Shown piece by piece: positions 44,215 through 53,750 of a DNA stretch of 64,000 nt. Under the pieces are notes generated by a model. It was not told where the DNA came from and ran no database searches. It worked only from the letters and a program-made list of their open reading frames with translations. Source of the DNA: Streptomyces griseoincarnatus (GTDB lineage Bacteria > Actinomycetota > Actinomycetes > Streptomycetales > Streptomycetaceae). Both the position numbers and the translations under genes were made by a program. The stretch covers positions 105,165 to 169,164 of the forward strand of contig BMTH01000015.1 of assembly GCA_014649575.1 (NCBI GenBank), given 5' to 3'. Within the stretch, counting starts at the first letter, position 1. Each line of letters starts with the position of its first letter.

Positions 44215-44733
44215 ATGAGCGTCGCAGAACCCCGCAGGATTGTCCTTTTCCGGCATGCGAAAGCCGACTGGCCTCCGGTGTCCGACCACGAGCGGCCCCT
44301 CGCCGAGCGAGGCCGTCTGGACGCCGCGGCCGCCGGCCGCAAGCTGGCCGACTCCGGCGTCGCCTTCGACCTGGCCCTGTGCTCCACGTCGGTCCGCACC
44401 CGCGAGACCTGGAAGCTCGCGGTCCACGAGTTCCCGAAGCGGCCGAAAACCGTCTACGAGGAGCGGATCTACGAGGCCTCGCCCGGCGAGCTGATCGCCC
44501 TGCTCAACGAGACCCCCGACGACGCGCAGAACGTCCTGCTGATCGGACACAACCCGGGCGTGCAGGGGCTGGCCGACATCCTCGGCGGCGCGTCCGAGGG
44601 CGACGCGCGCGAGCGCATGACGCGGCGCGGCTTCCCCGCCGCCGCCTTCGCCGTCCTGACCTTCACCGGCCCCTGGAAGTCCCTGGAGCCCGGTACCGCC
44701 ACGCTGGTCGACTACTGGGCGCCCACCGAGTGA
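44215..44733 (+). CDS. sixA: SixA-like histidine phosphatase
   Basis: The 172-residue protein has the catalytic RHAKA (residues 13-17) in RRIVLFRHAKADWPPVSDHE, Arg in TSVRTRETW and the second catalytic His in LLIGHNPGVQGL. SixA removes phosphate from phosphohistidine in phosphorelay or PTS proteins in E. coli; the target here is unknown. It is convergent with serB over a hairpin. Confidence 0.9.
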   Translation: MSVAEPRRIVLFRHAKADWPPVSDHERPLAERGRLDAAAAGRKLADSGVAFDLALCSTSVRTRETWKLAVHEFPKRPKTVYEERIYEASPGELIALLNETPDDAQNVLLIGHNPGVQGLADILGGASEGDARERMTRRGFPAAAFAVLTFTGPWKSLEPGTATLVDYWAPTE

Positions 44734-44761
44734 CCCCCGGCTGACCCGCCCGGCACGCCAG

Positions 44762-44794
44762 GGGCCCGGCACCGACCTCGTCGGCGCCGGGCCC
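44762..44794. terminator. 15-bp hairpin between sixA and serB
   Basis: GGGCCCGGCACCGAC (44762-44776) pairs with GTCGGCGCCGGGCCC (44780-44794) with one mismatch and a three-base loop, between convergent stops. Confidence 0.8.
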
Positions 44795-44822
44795 GTCCGT
44801 CGTCACGGCCGGTGCGCGCGGC

Positions 44823-46031
44823 TCAGTCGCCTGCGAGCGTGTCCGCGGCCTCGACCTCTTCCCGCGTGATGCCCAGGAGATAGAGGACGGTGTCCAGGAA
44901 GGGGACGTTCACGGCCGTGTGCGCGGCCTCCCGCACCACCGGCTTGGCGTTGAAGGCGACACCGAGACCGGCCGCGTTCAGCATGTCCAGGTCGTTCGCG
45001 CCGTCACCGATCGCCACCGTCTGCGACAGCGGCACCCCCGCCTCGGCCGCGAAGCGGCGCAGCAGCCGGGCCTTGCCCGCCCGGTCCACGATCTCGCCGG
45101 TCACCCGGCCGGTGAGCTTGCCGTCGACGATCTCCAGCGTGTTCGCCTGGGCGAAGTCCAGACCGAGGCGCTCCTTCAGGTCGTCGGTGACCTGCGTGAA
45201 GCCGCCCGACACCACGCCCACCTGATAGCCGAGCCGCTTGAGCGTACGGATCAGGGTGCGGGCGCCCGGCGTCAGACGCACCTCGCTGCGCACCTTGTCG
45301 ATCACGGAGGCGTCGAGGCCCTCCAGCAGCGCCACCCGCGCGTGCAGCGACTGCTCGAAGTCCAGCTCCCCGCGCATCGCCGCCGCCGTCACCTCGGCGA
45401 CCTGGTCCTCACAGCCGGCGTGCGCCGCGAAGAGCTCGATCACCTCGTCCTGGATGAGCGTGGAGTCCACGTCCATCACCACCAGGCGCTGCGCCCTGCG
45501 GTACAGGCCCGCCGCGACCACCGCGATGTCGATCCCGAACCGGGCCGCGTCCGTCACCAGCGCGGTGCGCAGCGCCTCCGTCTCCACGCCGGACACCGCG
45601 AACTCCACGGCGGTCACCGGGTACTTGGCGAGCCGGAAGATGCGGTCGATGTTGCCGCCGGCCCTGGTGATCCGCGCGGCGACCGCGGCCGTCGCCTCCG
45701 AGGTGAGGGGGTGGCCCAGCACCGTCACCAGGGACCTGCCGATACCGCGGGGACGGTTGTCGCCCCTGCCCGAGATGATCTCCGCCTGCATCTTGATCGA
45801 CTCCGCCCAGCTGTGGACGGTTGCCCGCAGGTCGCCCTCCATCCCGGCCGGGGGCTGAGTCACGAGCGCGCACAGCACGATGCGGCCGCGGGTGACGACC
45901 TGCTCGATGTCGACCACGTCGACGGAGTAGGCGGCGAGTGTGTCGAAGAGGCCGGCCGTGATGCCGGGCCGGTCCTTGCCGAAGATCTTGACCAGGAGGG
46001 TGGGAACGTCGGAGGTCTGCGATGCGCTCAT
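44823..46031 (-). CDS. serB: Phosphoserine phosphatase SerB
   Basis: The 402-residue enzyme has two N-terminal ACT-like domains (LLVKIFGKDRPGITAGLFDT and SLVTVLGHPLTSEATAAVAA) and a C-terminal HAD domain with MDVDSTLI (nucleophile Asp187, Asp189), SGGFTQV and GDGANDLDML. It makes L-serine from phosphoserine. ATG at 46031 has AAGAG ahead. Open sequence continues upstream in frame but is repeat DNA, so it is not part of the protein. Confidence 0.96.
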   Translation of the reverse strand: MSASQTSDVPTLLVKIFGKDRPGITAGLFDTLAAYSVDVVDIEQVVTRGRIVLCALVTQPPAGMEGDLRATVHSWAESIKMQAEIISGRGDNRPRGIGRSLVTVLGHPLTSEATAAVAARITRAGGNIDRIFRLAKYPVTAVEFAVSGVETEALRTALVTDAARFGIDIAVVAAGLYRRAQRLVVMDVDSTLIQDEVIELFAAHAGCEDQVAEVTAAAMRGELDFEQSLHARVALLEGLDASVIDKVRSEVRLTPGARTLIRTLKRLGYQVGVVSGGFTQVTDDLKERLGLDFAQANTLEIVDGKLTGRVTGEIVDRAGKARLLRRFAAEAGVPLSQTVAIGDGANDLDMLNAAGLGVAFNAKPVVREAAHTAVNVPFLDTVLYLLGITREEVEAADTLAGD

Positions 46032-46946
46032 GGTGCTCTTACCGTATCCGGCACGGAGTGCCCCGCGCCCGCGCGGTCCGCCCTCCGGACACCCCGCCCG
46101 GTCCCGCGCCCCCCGCCTCACCCCAGCCGTGAACACGGCCCGGCCCGGCGTCGGGCGCCAGGTCCGGCCCAGCCCCGTCGACCCACGCGCCCGGCGGAGG
46201 CCCGCCCTGCCCGATGCCGGCCCGGCGCAGACGATGATCCCCCGACTCGAGCCGAGGACACGCGGACCGCATCCCGACCCGCCGCACAAGCCGCTCGATG
46301 ACGAACGCCCGGCTCTGCGGAGGCTGCGGCGCGGGCGCCCCGCAGCAGTGTGCGCACGCCCCGTCCGGCTCCGGCTGCATCCTGTCCGGCCGGGCCCAGC
46401 GTGCCCGGCTGCACCGGCTCCGGTGGCGGGCGCCCCGGTTCTGCGTCGGCCCGCGGCGGCGGGTGCCTCGCAGCAGTGTGCGCGCGGCGGTCCGGCGCCG
46501 GCCGCATCGTGTCCCGCTGAGTATCGCCGGGCCCAGCGCGCCCAGCGTGCCCGGCTGCACCGGCTCCGGTGGCGGGCGTCTGGTTCTGCGTCGGCCTGTG
46601 GCGCGGGTGCCTCGCAGCAGTGTGCGCGCGGCGGTCCGGCGCCGGTGGCATGGTGTCCCGCTGAGTATCGCCGGGCCCAGCGCGCCCAGCGTGCCCGGCT
46701 GCACCGGCTCCGGTGGCGGGCACCTGGTTCTGCGTCGGCCCGCGGCGCGGGTGCCTCGCAGCGCAGTGTGCGCGCGCCCCGTCCGGCGCCGGCCGCATCC
46801 TGTCCGGCCGGGTGCGCCGTGCCCGTACCCGGCTGCACCGGCTCCGGTGGCGGCGCGCCGCCCGACCCGCCCGGCCGCGCGTGGGCGCCGCCCGGTCCGT
46901 GCCCGGACCGGAGTCGGCCCGGGCACGACCGGGCCCGGCCCGCCTC
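46032..46946. repeat. 915-base gap with four degenerate tandem repeats of 134-146 bases
   Basis: The anchor GGCTGCACCGGCTCCGGTGG recurs near 46403, 46549, 46693 and 46827, steps of 146, 144 and 134. Each anchor is an imperfect palindrome (CACCGG-CT-CCGGTG with flanking GCCCG and CGGGC). Flanks such as GCAGCAGTGTGCGCGC and GCCGGGCCCAGCG recur too. The array spans about 46320-46862. Frames are open on both strands but give Arg/Cys-rich text with no family match, so I treat it as non-coding. It lies upstream of serB and past the streptophobe stop. Confidence 0.8.
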
Positions 46947-48764
46947 CTACCGTCCCCCCGACCCCCGGGCGCCCTCGTCTCCACCCTCGGGTTCACGCGC
47001 CCCCGAAGGGCGGGGCGCCGGCGGTGGTGGGGGAGGGGGCGGGACCCCGTCCGGCCACAGGCGGCGGCGGTCCGGGCGGGGTGGGCGTGGGGGCGGGGCG
47101 GGGCCGGCGACCGTGGGGGCCGCCGCCACGTCGTCCGCGCCGCCACCCGTGTCCCCGGGCGCGCTCCGGCCCGGCACCGTGTCCCCGGGCGCGCTCCGGT
47201 CCGGCACCGTGTCCCCGGGCGCGCTCCGGCCCGGCACCGCGTCCTCGGGGGCGCCCCGTTCCGTCCGTGCCCCCGGCAGCCGTAGATACGGATTGGTGTC
47301 CGGGTCGGGCGGGCGGTACGGCAGCCCCGGCCGGTAGGGCCCCGAGGGCGTGGGCACCGACGAGCGCTCGTCCCCGGCACCCCGTGCCAGTACCGCCACC
47401 CGCGTGCCCGCGACCCCGCACGCCCACGCCAGCAGCGCCCCCACCGCACCCGCCGCCGCACCCCACACCGCGCCGAGCAGCGCCGCCGCGCCGAGCCGCC
47501 CGCTCAGGTCCAGCCCCGCGGCGAACGCGTCGTACCCCAGCACCGACAGCGAGGCGCCCACGGACACCTCCGTGAGCCACACCAGCACCGGTAGCGTCAC
47601 CGCCGTGGCGGCTCCCAGCCGCACCGCACACCGCGCCGCGAAACCACCCGCCCCCGGCGCACCCCACACGGGCGTCCGCACCCCCGTCAGCACGCCCGCC
47701 AGCAGCATCGCCGTCGCCGCCCCCAGGCCCAGCAGCCACACCCGCCCGTCCAGCTCGGCCAGCGCGCCCAGGGTGACCGGCTCCTCCGTCCCCGTCCGCA
47801 ACAGATCGTCCAGGGGACGCGGCAGCGCCCCCAGCAGGGCACCGTCCCCACGGGCGTCCCACGGGACGAACAGCCCGACCGACACCCCCAGCCACACCCC
47901 GTTCGGCGCCCCCAGCAACGCGGCCCCGGCGATCCGGCGGGGATGGTCGTCGCCGGCCGCCGCGTACCCCGCGGCGGCGATTCCCGCCGCCGCCGCGACC
48001 AGCAGCACCGCGACGAGCGACGAGACCACCGGCCGCACCACCCGGTGCAGGGCGTCCCATCCGCGCGGCAGCGGAGTGCGCCGGGACGCCAGCAGCGCGA
48101 CCAGCAGCACGCCCGCCGACCAGCCCAGCCCGGCCAGCAGCGTCGGCGCCGTGTCGACGGCGAACCCCACCGTCACCTCCGCGTCTACCAGGTCCCCCAC
48201 CCGGTCCGGCAGCAGCTCCCCGACGTCGCCCAGCCCGGGGACGTCCAGCCCTCCGCCGCCGTCCGAGCCGGGCGAACCGTCCACACCGAGCGCGGCCACG
48301 TCGACGGTGATCACGTCGTGGCCCGCCCACGCCAGCCCGCCCGCCGTCGCCACGGCCAGCGCGACCACCGCGCCCACCCGCGCGGCGAGTTCACGGCCGG
48401 ACACCGCAACTCCCGCCACCCGTAAGGACCTCAGGAAGATGAGGGAGAGCAGCAGCGCCCCCACCAGCCCCACGCCGAGCGGCATCACGTCGACCGCCGT
48501 GTCCGCCTCGGCCCCGGACAGTCCGAACATCGACACGTTTCCCGTCGGCGTCACCGAACCGCCCACCGCCAGCGCCACCACCGCTGCGGCCATGGGCCCC
48601 GACGACCCCGCCGTGTCCGCGTCCAGCAGACGCAGTCCCACCGCGGCCGTCCCCGCCATCCCGATCAGCGCCCAGCTCACCGCGGCGACCGCGGACATCA
48701 CCACGTCCGCCCACGGCACAGTGGTGGCACGCCCCGGCCCGGCGGAGCCTGTGGCAGTACTCAT
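46947..48764 (-). CDS. Streptophobe family integral membrane protein
   Basis: The 605-residue protein has about 12-13 hydrophobic helices in its first 460 residues (start PWADVVMSAVAAVSWALIGM, which is typical) and a 130-residue Pro/Gly-rich cytoplasmic tail. The tail contains three to four copies of a ten-residue unit PGRSAPGDTV and a run of Pro. I recognise it as the actinomycete streptophobe family, with no known function. ATG at 48764 has GGGGGG ahead. It is divergent from an FHA-domain ABC transporter across 233 bases. Confidence 0.85.
   Translation of the reverse strand: MSTATGSAGPGRATTVPWADVVMSAVAAVSWALIGMAGTAAVGLRLLDADTAGSSGPMAAAVVALAVGGSVTPTGNVSMFGLSGAEADTAVDVMPLGVGLVGALLLSLIFLRSLRVAGVAVSGRELAARVGAVVALAVATAGGLAWAGHDVITVDVAALGVDGSPGSDGGGGLDVPGLGDVGELLPDRVGDLVDAEVTVGFAVDTAPTLLAGLGWSAGVLLVALLASRRTPLPRGWDALHRVVRPVVSSLVAVLLVAAAAGIAAAGYAAAGDDHPRRIAGAALLGAPNGVWLGVSVGLFVPWDARGDGALLGALPRPLDDLLRTGTEEPVTLGALAELDGRVWLLGLGAATAMLLAGVLTGVRTPVWGAPGAGGFAARCAVRLGAATAVTLPVLVWLTEVSVGASLSVLGYDAFAAGLDLSGRLGAAALLGAVWGAAAGAVGALLAWACGVAGTRVAVLARGAGDERSSVPTPSGPYRPGLPYRPPDPDTNPYLRLPGARTERGAPEDAVPGRSAPGDTVPDRSAPGDTVPGRSAPGDTGGGADDVAAAPTVAGPAPPPRPPRPDRRRLWPDGVPPPPPPPPAPRPSGAREPEGGDEGARGSGGR
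47149..47268. repeat. 30-base in-frame repeats within the streptophobe gene
   Basis: Units start at 47149, 47179 and 47209, nearly identical, with a degenerate fourth at 47239. At 30 bases each they encode ten-residue units and so change length without frameshift. Confidence 0.85.
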
Positions 48765-48997
48765 GGGCAGACCCCCCGATCCGCGGAGCGGCCCGGCAGG
48801 CCGCACATGTCCCCCTCGCGTGGTTTACCACTCTCCGGGGCGATTTCAACCCCGGTCCGGACAGGGCCGTCGACGCCTTGTCGCCGGGTCGTGACAGGGC
48901 CGACTTCCGGTCGGAGGGCCGGGCCTGAAATAGTTCCCCCCGATGTTCGACATCCCTAGACTCCCTGCGACGGGGGAAATTCGGGGGAAACAACTCA

Positions 48998-51517
48998 GTG
49001 GGGCATGGAGTGCCGGAACTCGTACTGGAAGCAAACGGACGCACCTGGACGCTCGATCCGTCCAGGTCCTACACCCTGGGACGTGACCCCCAGGGCGATG
49101 TCGTCCTCGACGACGCCAGGGTGTCCTGGCGTCACGCCACGATCAGCTTCAACGGCCGCAGTTGGGTGATCGAGGACCACGGCAGCACCAACGGCACCTT
49201 CGTGCAGGGTCAGCGGATCCACCACCTGGAGTTCACCGCCGACACGGTGCTGAACCTGGGCAACGCGAACGACGGGCCGCGCGTGACGCTGTCCGGTGTC
49301 GCCGCCGCCGTACCGCAGCCGCAGCAGCCGTACGCCGCCCAGGGCGCGGGCGCCGGCTGGCAGCAGCCCCCCGCCCAGCAGCAGCCGCCGGCCCAGCAGG
49401 GCTGGCAGCAGCAGCCGCAGCAGCAGAACGCGCCGCACATCCCGCAGCAGCAGGGCCCCGGTGGTGGCGCGGGGGCGCCGCCGGTCTACGGCGACCGCAG
49501 TCCCACGACGTTCCACCAGTTCTCGCTCGGCCGCGTGATGCGCATCGGCCGCGCCCTGGAGAACGACCTGGTCGTCTCCGACCTCCAGGTGTCCCGCAAC
49601 CACGCGGAGTTCCACTCGACGCCCGACGGGCGCATGGAGATCCGCGACCTGGGCTCGCACAACGGCACCTACGTCAACGGCCAGCCGATCGCCAAGGGCG
49701 GCTCGCAACTGCTCGGCCCCACCGACATCGTGGGCGTCGGTCACTCGACGTTCCGGATCGTCGGCGACCGGCTCGAGGAGTTCGTCGACACCGGTGAGGT
49801 GTCCTTCTCCGCCCGCCACCTGACCGTCACGGTCGACGGCGGCAAGCAGATCCTGAAGGACGTCTCCTTCGGCGTCCCGGAGAAGTCCCTGATCGCGGTC
49901 ATCGGCCCCTCGGGCTCCGGCAAGTCGACGCTGCTCAAGGCGCTCACCGGCTACCGCCCCGCCAACGAGGGCGAGGTGCTGTACGACAACCGCAACCTGT
50001 ACAAGCAGTTCGCCGAGCTGCGCCAGCGCATCGGTCTGGTCCCGCAGGACGACATCCTGCACAAGGAGCTGACCGTCAAGCGCGCCCTGAAGTACGCGGC
50101 CAAGCTGCGCTTCCCCGCCGACACCACGGCCGCCGAGCGCCAGGCCCGCATCGACGAGGTGCTGCGCGAGCTGAAGCTGGACATCCACAAGGACAAGAAG
50201 GTCACGTCCCTGTCCGGCGGCCAGCGCAAGCGCGTGTCGGTGGCGCTGGAGCTGCTCACCAAGCCGTCGCTGATCTTCCTGGACGAGCCGACCTCCGGTC
50301 TCGACCCGGGCATGGACCGCGACGTCATGCAGCTGCTGCGCGGCCTCGCCGACGACGGCCGCACGGTCCTCGTGGTGACCCACTCGGTGGCCGAGCTCGC
50401 CATCTGCGACAAGCTGCTGGTGATGGCGCCGGGCGGGTCCGTCGCCTACTTCGGCCCGCCCGAAGAGGCGCTGAACTTCTTCGGCTACGACACCTGGGCC
50501 GACGTCTTCTCCGCCTTCGAGAACTACCGCGACTACGACTGGGCGGGCCGCTGGAAGGGCTCGCAGCACTACCAGATGTACGCCGCGGACATCGACGCGG
50601 TCGCCCCGCAGTCCGTACAGGTCCCCGCGATGCAGGCGATGAAGCCGCCGAAGCCGCAGGGCTGGGCGTCGCAGTTCACCACGCTGGTGCGCCGCTATGT
50701 GTCGGTGATCGCCTCCGACAAGGGCTTCCTCGCCCTGTCGATCATCCTGCCGCTGGTCCTGGGCTCGGTCAGCCTGCTCATCGACCAGGGCAAGGACCTG
50801 CTGGTCAACACGGAGATCAACCCGAGAACGGGCAGGCCCGTCGGCAACGGCACGGCGCTCACGGTGCTGCTCATCCTCGCGGTGGGCGCGTGCTTCGCCG
50901 GCGCCGCGAACTCCGTCCGTGAGCTGATCAAGGAACGGGTGATCTACGAGCGGGAGCGCGCCACCGGCCTGTCCCGCTCGGCGTACCTGATGTCGAAGGT
51001 CTTCGTGCTGGGCCTGATCACCATGATCCAGGGCCTGATGATCGGCGTCATCGGCTTCTCCAGCCGCACGGTGCCCGACGAGGGCCTGGTCCTCGGTGGC
51101 CAGATCCTGCTGGAGCTGTGCATCCCGATCATGGCGCTGGGCTTCACCGCGATGATGTTCGGCCTGATCATCTCGGCCCTGGTGAAGACCGCCGAGAAGA
51201 CGATGCCGCTGCTGGTGATGTTCGCGATCGTCCAGGTCGTCTTCACCGGCTGTCTGTTCCCCCTGGCCAACTCGGTCGGCGTCAACGAGCTGTCGTACCT
51301 GATGCCGTCGCGCTGGGCGGTCGCCGCCGCGGGCACCACGCTGGACTTCAACAACATCAGCCCGCCCGCCAAGGGCGACAGCGACGACCCGCTGTGGGAG
51401 CACGCGGCCGGCGCCTGGGCGATGGACATGGGCGCGCTGCTCGCGCTCGGTCTGGTCTGCGGCTTCTTCGTGGCGCGCTTCCTGCGCCGCCACGAGCCGG
51501 AGGTCATGCGCAAGTAG
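48998..51517 (+). CDS. FHA-domain ABC transporter (ABCG-like, Rv1747 type)
   Basis: The 839-residue protein has FHA domain 1 (about 24-95: LGRD, WRHA, GSTNGTF), a Gln/Pro-rich linker (105-155) and FHA domain 2 (about 178-250: IGRA, SRNHAEF, SHNGTYV). Next come an ABC ATPase (Walker A GPSGSGKST 303-311, LSGGQRKRVSVAL, LIFLDEPTSGLD) and a six-helix ABC2 permease. The order matches Mycobacterium tuberculosis Rv1747, whose FHA domains bind threonine-phosphorylated PknF sites. Control by a Ser/Thr kinase is therefore likely, with an exported envelope component as substrate. GTG at 48998 has GGGGGAAA ahead. Confidence 0.92.
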   Translation: MGHGVPELVLEANGRTWTLDPSRSYTLGRDPQGDVVLDDARVSWRHATISFNGRSWVIEDHGSTNGTFVQGQRIHHLEFTADTVLNLGNANDGPRVTLSGVAAAVPQPQQPYAAQGAGAGWQQPPAQQQPPAQQGWQQQPQQQNAPHIPQQQGPGGGAGAPPVYGDRSPTTFHQFSLGRVMRIGRALENDLVVSDLQVSRNHAEFHSTPDGRMEIRDLGSHNGTYVNGQPIAKGGSQLLGPTDIVGVGHSTFRIVGDRLEEFVDTGEVSFSARHLTVTVDGGKQILKDVSFGVPEKSLIAVIGPSGSGKSTLLKALTGYRPANEGEVLYDNRNLYKQFAELRQRIGLVPQDDILHKELTVKRALKYAAKLRFPADTTAAERQARIDEVLRELKLDIHKDKKVTSLSGGQRKRVSVALELLTKPSLIFLDEPTSGLDPGMDRDVMQLLRGLADDGRTVLVVTHSVAELAICDKLLVMAPGGSVAYFGPPEEALNFFGYDTWADVFSAFENYRDYDWAGRWKGSQHYQMYAADIDAVAPQSVQVPAMQAMKPPKPQGWASQFTTLVRRYVSVIASDKGFLALSIILPLVLGSVSLLIDQGKDLLVNTEINPRTGRPVGNGTALTVLLILAVGACFAGAANSVRELIKERVIYERERATGLSRSAYLMSKVFVLGLITMIQGLMIGVIGFSSRTVPDEGLVLGGQILLELCIPIMALGFTAMMFGLIISALVKTAEKTMPLLVMFAIVQVVFTGCLFPLANSVGVNELSYLMPSRWAVAAAGTTLDFNNISPPAKGDSDDPLWEHAAGAWAMDMGALLALGLVCGFFVARFLRRHEPEVMRK

Positions 51518-51532
51518 TCCCGCCGTACGGCC

Positions 51533-51572
51533 CCGAAGGGCGGCACCCCGTCAGGAGGGTGCCGCCCTTCGG
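51533..51572. terminator. 16-bp perfect hairpin after the FHA-ABC gene
   Basis: CCGAAGGGCGGCACCC (51533-51548) pairs with GGGTGCCGCCCTTCGG (51557-51572) over an eight-base loop, between convergent stops. Confidence 0.85.
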
Positions 51573-51608
51573 CGTCTGTGTGCGGAGGGAGAGGTCCGCG
51601 CCGACCTC

Positions 51609-52331
51609 TCAGTACGCGCTGTCGACGTTGTCCATGGTGCCGTACTTGTCGGCCGCGTAGTTGCAGGCGGCGACGATGTTGGCGACCGGGTCGTAGATGT
51701 TCTTCGGGGTGCCCTTGACGTGGTACGCCTCGAAGGTCGGCGGGATCACCTGGAGCAGACCCTTGGAGGGGATGCCCTTCTGGGCGTTGATGTCCCAGAG
51801 GTTGATCGCCTTCGGGTTGCCGGAGGACTCCCGCATGATGTTGCGGTGGATGCCCTCGTAGGAGCCGGGGATCCCGTTCTTCTTCATGATGGACATGGCC
51901 TCGCGGATCCAGCCGTCGAGGTTGTTGCCGTACTTCTTCGGAGCGGCCTTCTTCACCTCGGCGCGCTCGGTGGAACGGCTCGCGGACTCCGCCGCCTGGC
52001 GGGCCTTCGCGGCCTTGGCCTCGGCGGCCGCCTTCTTCTTCGCGGCGGCCTCGGCGGCGGCCTGCTTCTTGGCCGCGATCTGCTCGACCTTCACGCTGGC
52101 GCCGGCGAGCTGGCTGTTCACGTCGGCCTTGACGCCCTGGATCTGCTGGGTGCTGTAGGCCACCTTCGCCGTCTGGGCGGGAGCCTCGGCCGTGGTCGTC
52201 GTCGAGGCGTTGCTCGGGACCGCCGAGAAGCCGATGGCGGCGGCGCCGAGAGCGGCGACACCCGCGGCGGCGATCTTGTGGTGACGGGTCAGGGCTCGAC
52301 CATGACCACGGGTGAGGATGTGCTTGGGCAT
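51609..52331 (-). CDS. Secreted lytic transglycosylase-like (SLT) protein
   Basis: The 240-residue protein has a long signal region (MPKHILTRGHGRALTRHHKI then a hydrophobic core, cleavage near SNAST), a coiled-coil Ala/Lys/Glu-rich stretch (about 75-120) and a C-terminal SLT domain. Catalytic Glu lies in NIMRESSGNPKAINLWDINA, with SKGLLQVIPPTF and ANIVAACNYAADKYGT following. It should cut peptidoglycan. ATG at 52331 has a GAGG ahead. It is convergent with the FHA-ABC gene. Confidence 0.9.
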   Translation of the reverse strand: MPKHILTRGHGRALTRHHKIAAAGVAALGAAAIGFSAVPSNASTTTTAEAPAQTAKVAYSTQQIQGVKADVNSQLAGASVKVEQIAAKKQAAAEAAAKKKAAAEAKAAKARQAAESASRSTERAEVKKAAPKKYGNNLDGWIREAMSIMKKNGIPGSYEGIHRNIMRESSGNPKAINLWDINAQKGIPSKGLLQVIPPTFEAYHVKGTPKNIYDPVANIVAACNYAADKYGTMDNVDSAY

Positions 52332-52706
52332 GCGGAACGGACCTCTTCGAATAGCGCGGAGGTCGCTCGATGTCCGATGGGACTGGTGCTTCTCCGGCAC
52401 ACGAACGCCGCGGGCCAGAAGCCCACGGCGCTGAGCGACGCAGCCATTGTTAGCGGCCGCAAAATCGCCGGGCAAAGGTGTGACCTACGAAGCCAGGTAG
52501 TGGATCAGGGGTGTGTCAAACCGGGCAGATAGGACTGTTTCCCCCGCTTGTAAGGGCGGTATGAGTCTCCTAATCCGCTTCGTACGTGATGTGCGCCCTA
52601 TGCCTGGCCTCACACCCCACCCCCTCCCTCCTTACCGCGTGTTGCTGCCGCAACGCGCTGTGTGAGGAGTTCCGCTCTGTCGGCCGGGACGGTCCGCGCC
52701 CCTCGG
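52332..52706. other. 375-base gap upstream of the SLT gene
   Basis: The gap holds the SLT promoter and the 3' side of the queA-like gene. TTGACA on the minus strand (52514-52519) may be a -35 box, but no clear -10 follows. I looked for a c-di-AMP (ydaO-type) riboswitch, known ahead of some Streptomyces cell-wall hydrolases, and could not make out its core. GTTGC/GCAAC (52641-52654) forms a small hairpin past the queA-like stop. Confidence 0.45.
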
Positions 52707-53750
52707 TCAGTACGGCAGCAGCAGGTGCACGTCCCCGAACTCGTGCCACAGGTAACGCCCGTCCAGCGCCTCCTCGTAGCCCCGCGCGACCGCCTCCCGC
52801 CCCGCGACCGCCTCCAGCATCAGCAGGTGCGACGCCCCCGGCTCGTGCAGCCCGGTCAGCAGCCCGTCCACCGCCCGCACCCCCCGCTCCGGGGTCACCA
52901 CCAGGTCCGTCCAGCCCGCACGGGCCCGCACCACCCCGTCGGGACCGGCCGCCGACTCCAGCGCCCGCACCGCCGTCGTCCCCACCGCGACCACCCGGCC
53001 GCCGCCCTCCCGCACCGCGCCGACCAGCCGCGCCGTCGCCTCCGGCACCGCGAACCGCTCCGGGTACGGCGGCTCGTGCGCCTCCGCCGACGCCACCCCC
53101 GTGTCCAGCCGCACCGGCGCGACCTGCACCCCGCGGCTCACCAGCTCCGTCACCGTCCGCGCGGTGAACGGACGCCCCGCACTCGGCATCTCCGCGCTCC
53201 CCGAACCGTCCCGCGACGGCAGCGCGAACACCGTCTGGTACGCCGACAGCGGCTGGTCGCGCTCCGTGTACGCGTACCGGATCGGCCGCCCGTGCGCCCG
53301 CAGCAGCCCCGGCACGTCCCGCGACACCCGCGCCCACCACAGCCGCGGCGCCCCCGCGCTCAGCGGCTCCTCGACCCGCAGCCGGGCACCCCCGGCCAGC
53401 CGCACCCCTGTACCCGCACGCGTGCCCGCGCGCACGCGCGTGGTGCCGCGCCCGTCCGGGTCCCGCAGCTCGACCGCCCAGCGCCCGTCGTCACCGCGCG
53501 TGGAGAAGTGCACCACCACGCGCGCGTCACCGGCCCGCCCGTCGACGGCCGCCGCCAGCGTGGGCGAGGTGTTCACCACCAGCAGGTCGCCCGCGCGCAG
53601 CAGCAGTGGCAGCTCCGCGAACGCGTGGTGGGACACCTCGGTGCCCCGCGACACCAGCAGCCGCACCGCGTCCCGGTCCCGGCCGGGCGCCCGCCGCTCC
53701 GCCGGCACCCGCGCCGACAGCTCCTCCGGTACCCGGAACGTGACCGTCAC
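52707..53750 (-). CDS. Divergent QueA-like protein (S-adenosylmethionine:tRNA ribosyltransferase-isomerase family)
   Basis: The 347-residue protein keeps the QueA C-terminal order: AGWTDLVVTPERGVRAVDGL, LTGLHEPGASHLLMLEAVAG and a closing WHEFGDVHLLLPY. QueA makes epoxyqueuosine in tRNA. At the place of the conserved NDTRVIPAR motif it reads VNTSPTLAAAV (59-69), and the usual YGDAM is FGDVH. No tgt, queF or queG gene is in view. The assigned reaction is therefore doubtful. GTG at 53750 overlaps the upstream SDR stop (GTGA), so the two are coupled. Confidence 0.82.
   Translation of the reverse strand: MTVTFRVPEELSARVPAERRAPGRDRDAVRLLVSRGTEVSHHAFAELPLLLRAGDLLVVNTSPTLAAAVDGRAGDARVVVHFSTRGDDGRWAVELRDPDGRGTTRVRAGTRAGTGVRLAGGARLRVEEPLSAGAPRLWWARVSRDVPGLLRAHGRPIRYAYTERDQPLSAYQTVFALPSRDGSGSAEMPSAGRPFTARTVTELVSRGVQVAPVRLDTGVASAEAHEPPYPERFAVPEATARLVGAVREGGGRVVAVGTTAVRALESAAGPDGVVRARAGWTDLVVTPERGVRAVDGLLTGLHEPGASHLLMLEAVAGREAVARGYEEALDGRYLWHEFGDVHLLLPY

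Noticed and set aside
45940..47575. Plus-strand open frames over the repeat tract and the streptophobe 3' end
   Set aside because: Text is Arg/Pro/Ser-rich and simply mirrors the DNA repeats; no start site or family match.
48995..51493. 832-codon minus-strand open frame opposite the FHA-ABC gene
   Set aside because: A mirror frame of a high-GC gene; composition is Gln/Arg/His rich with no domain.
52332..52620. c-di-AMP riboswitch ahead of the SLT gene
   Set aside because: Expected from known control of some Streptomyces wall hydrolases, but I could not find its conserved core.
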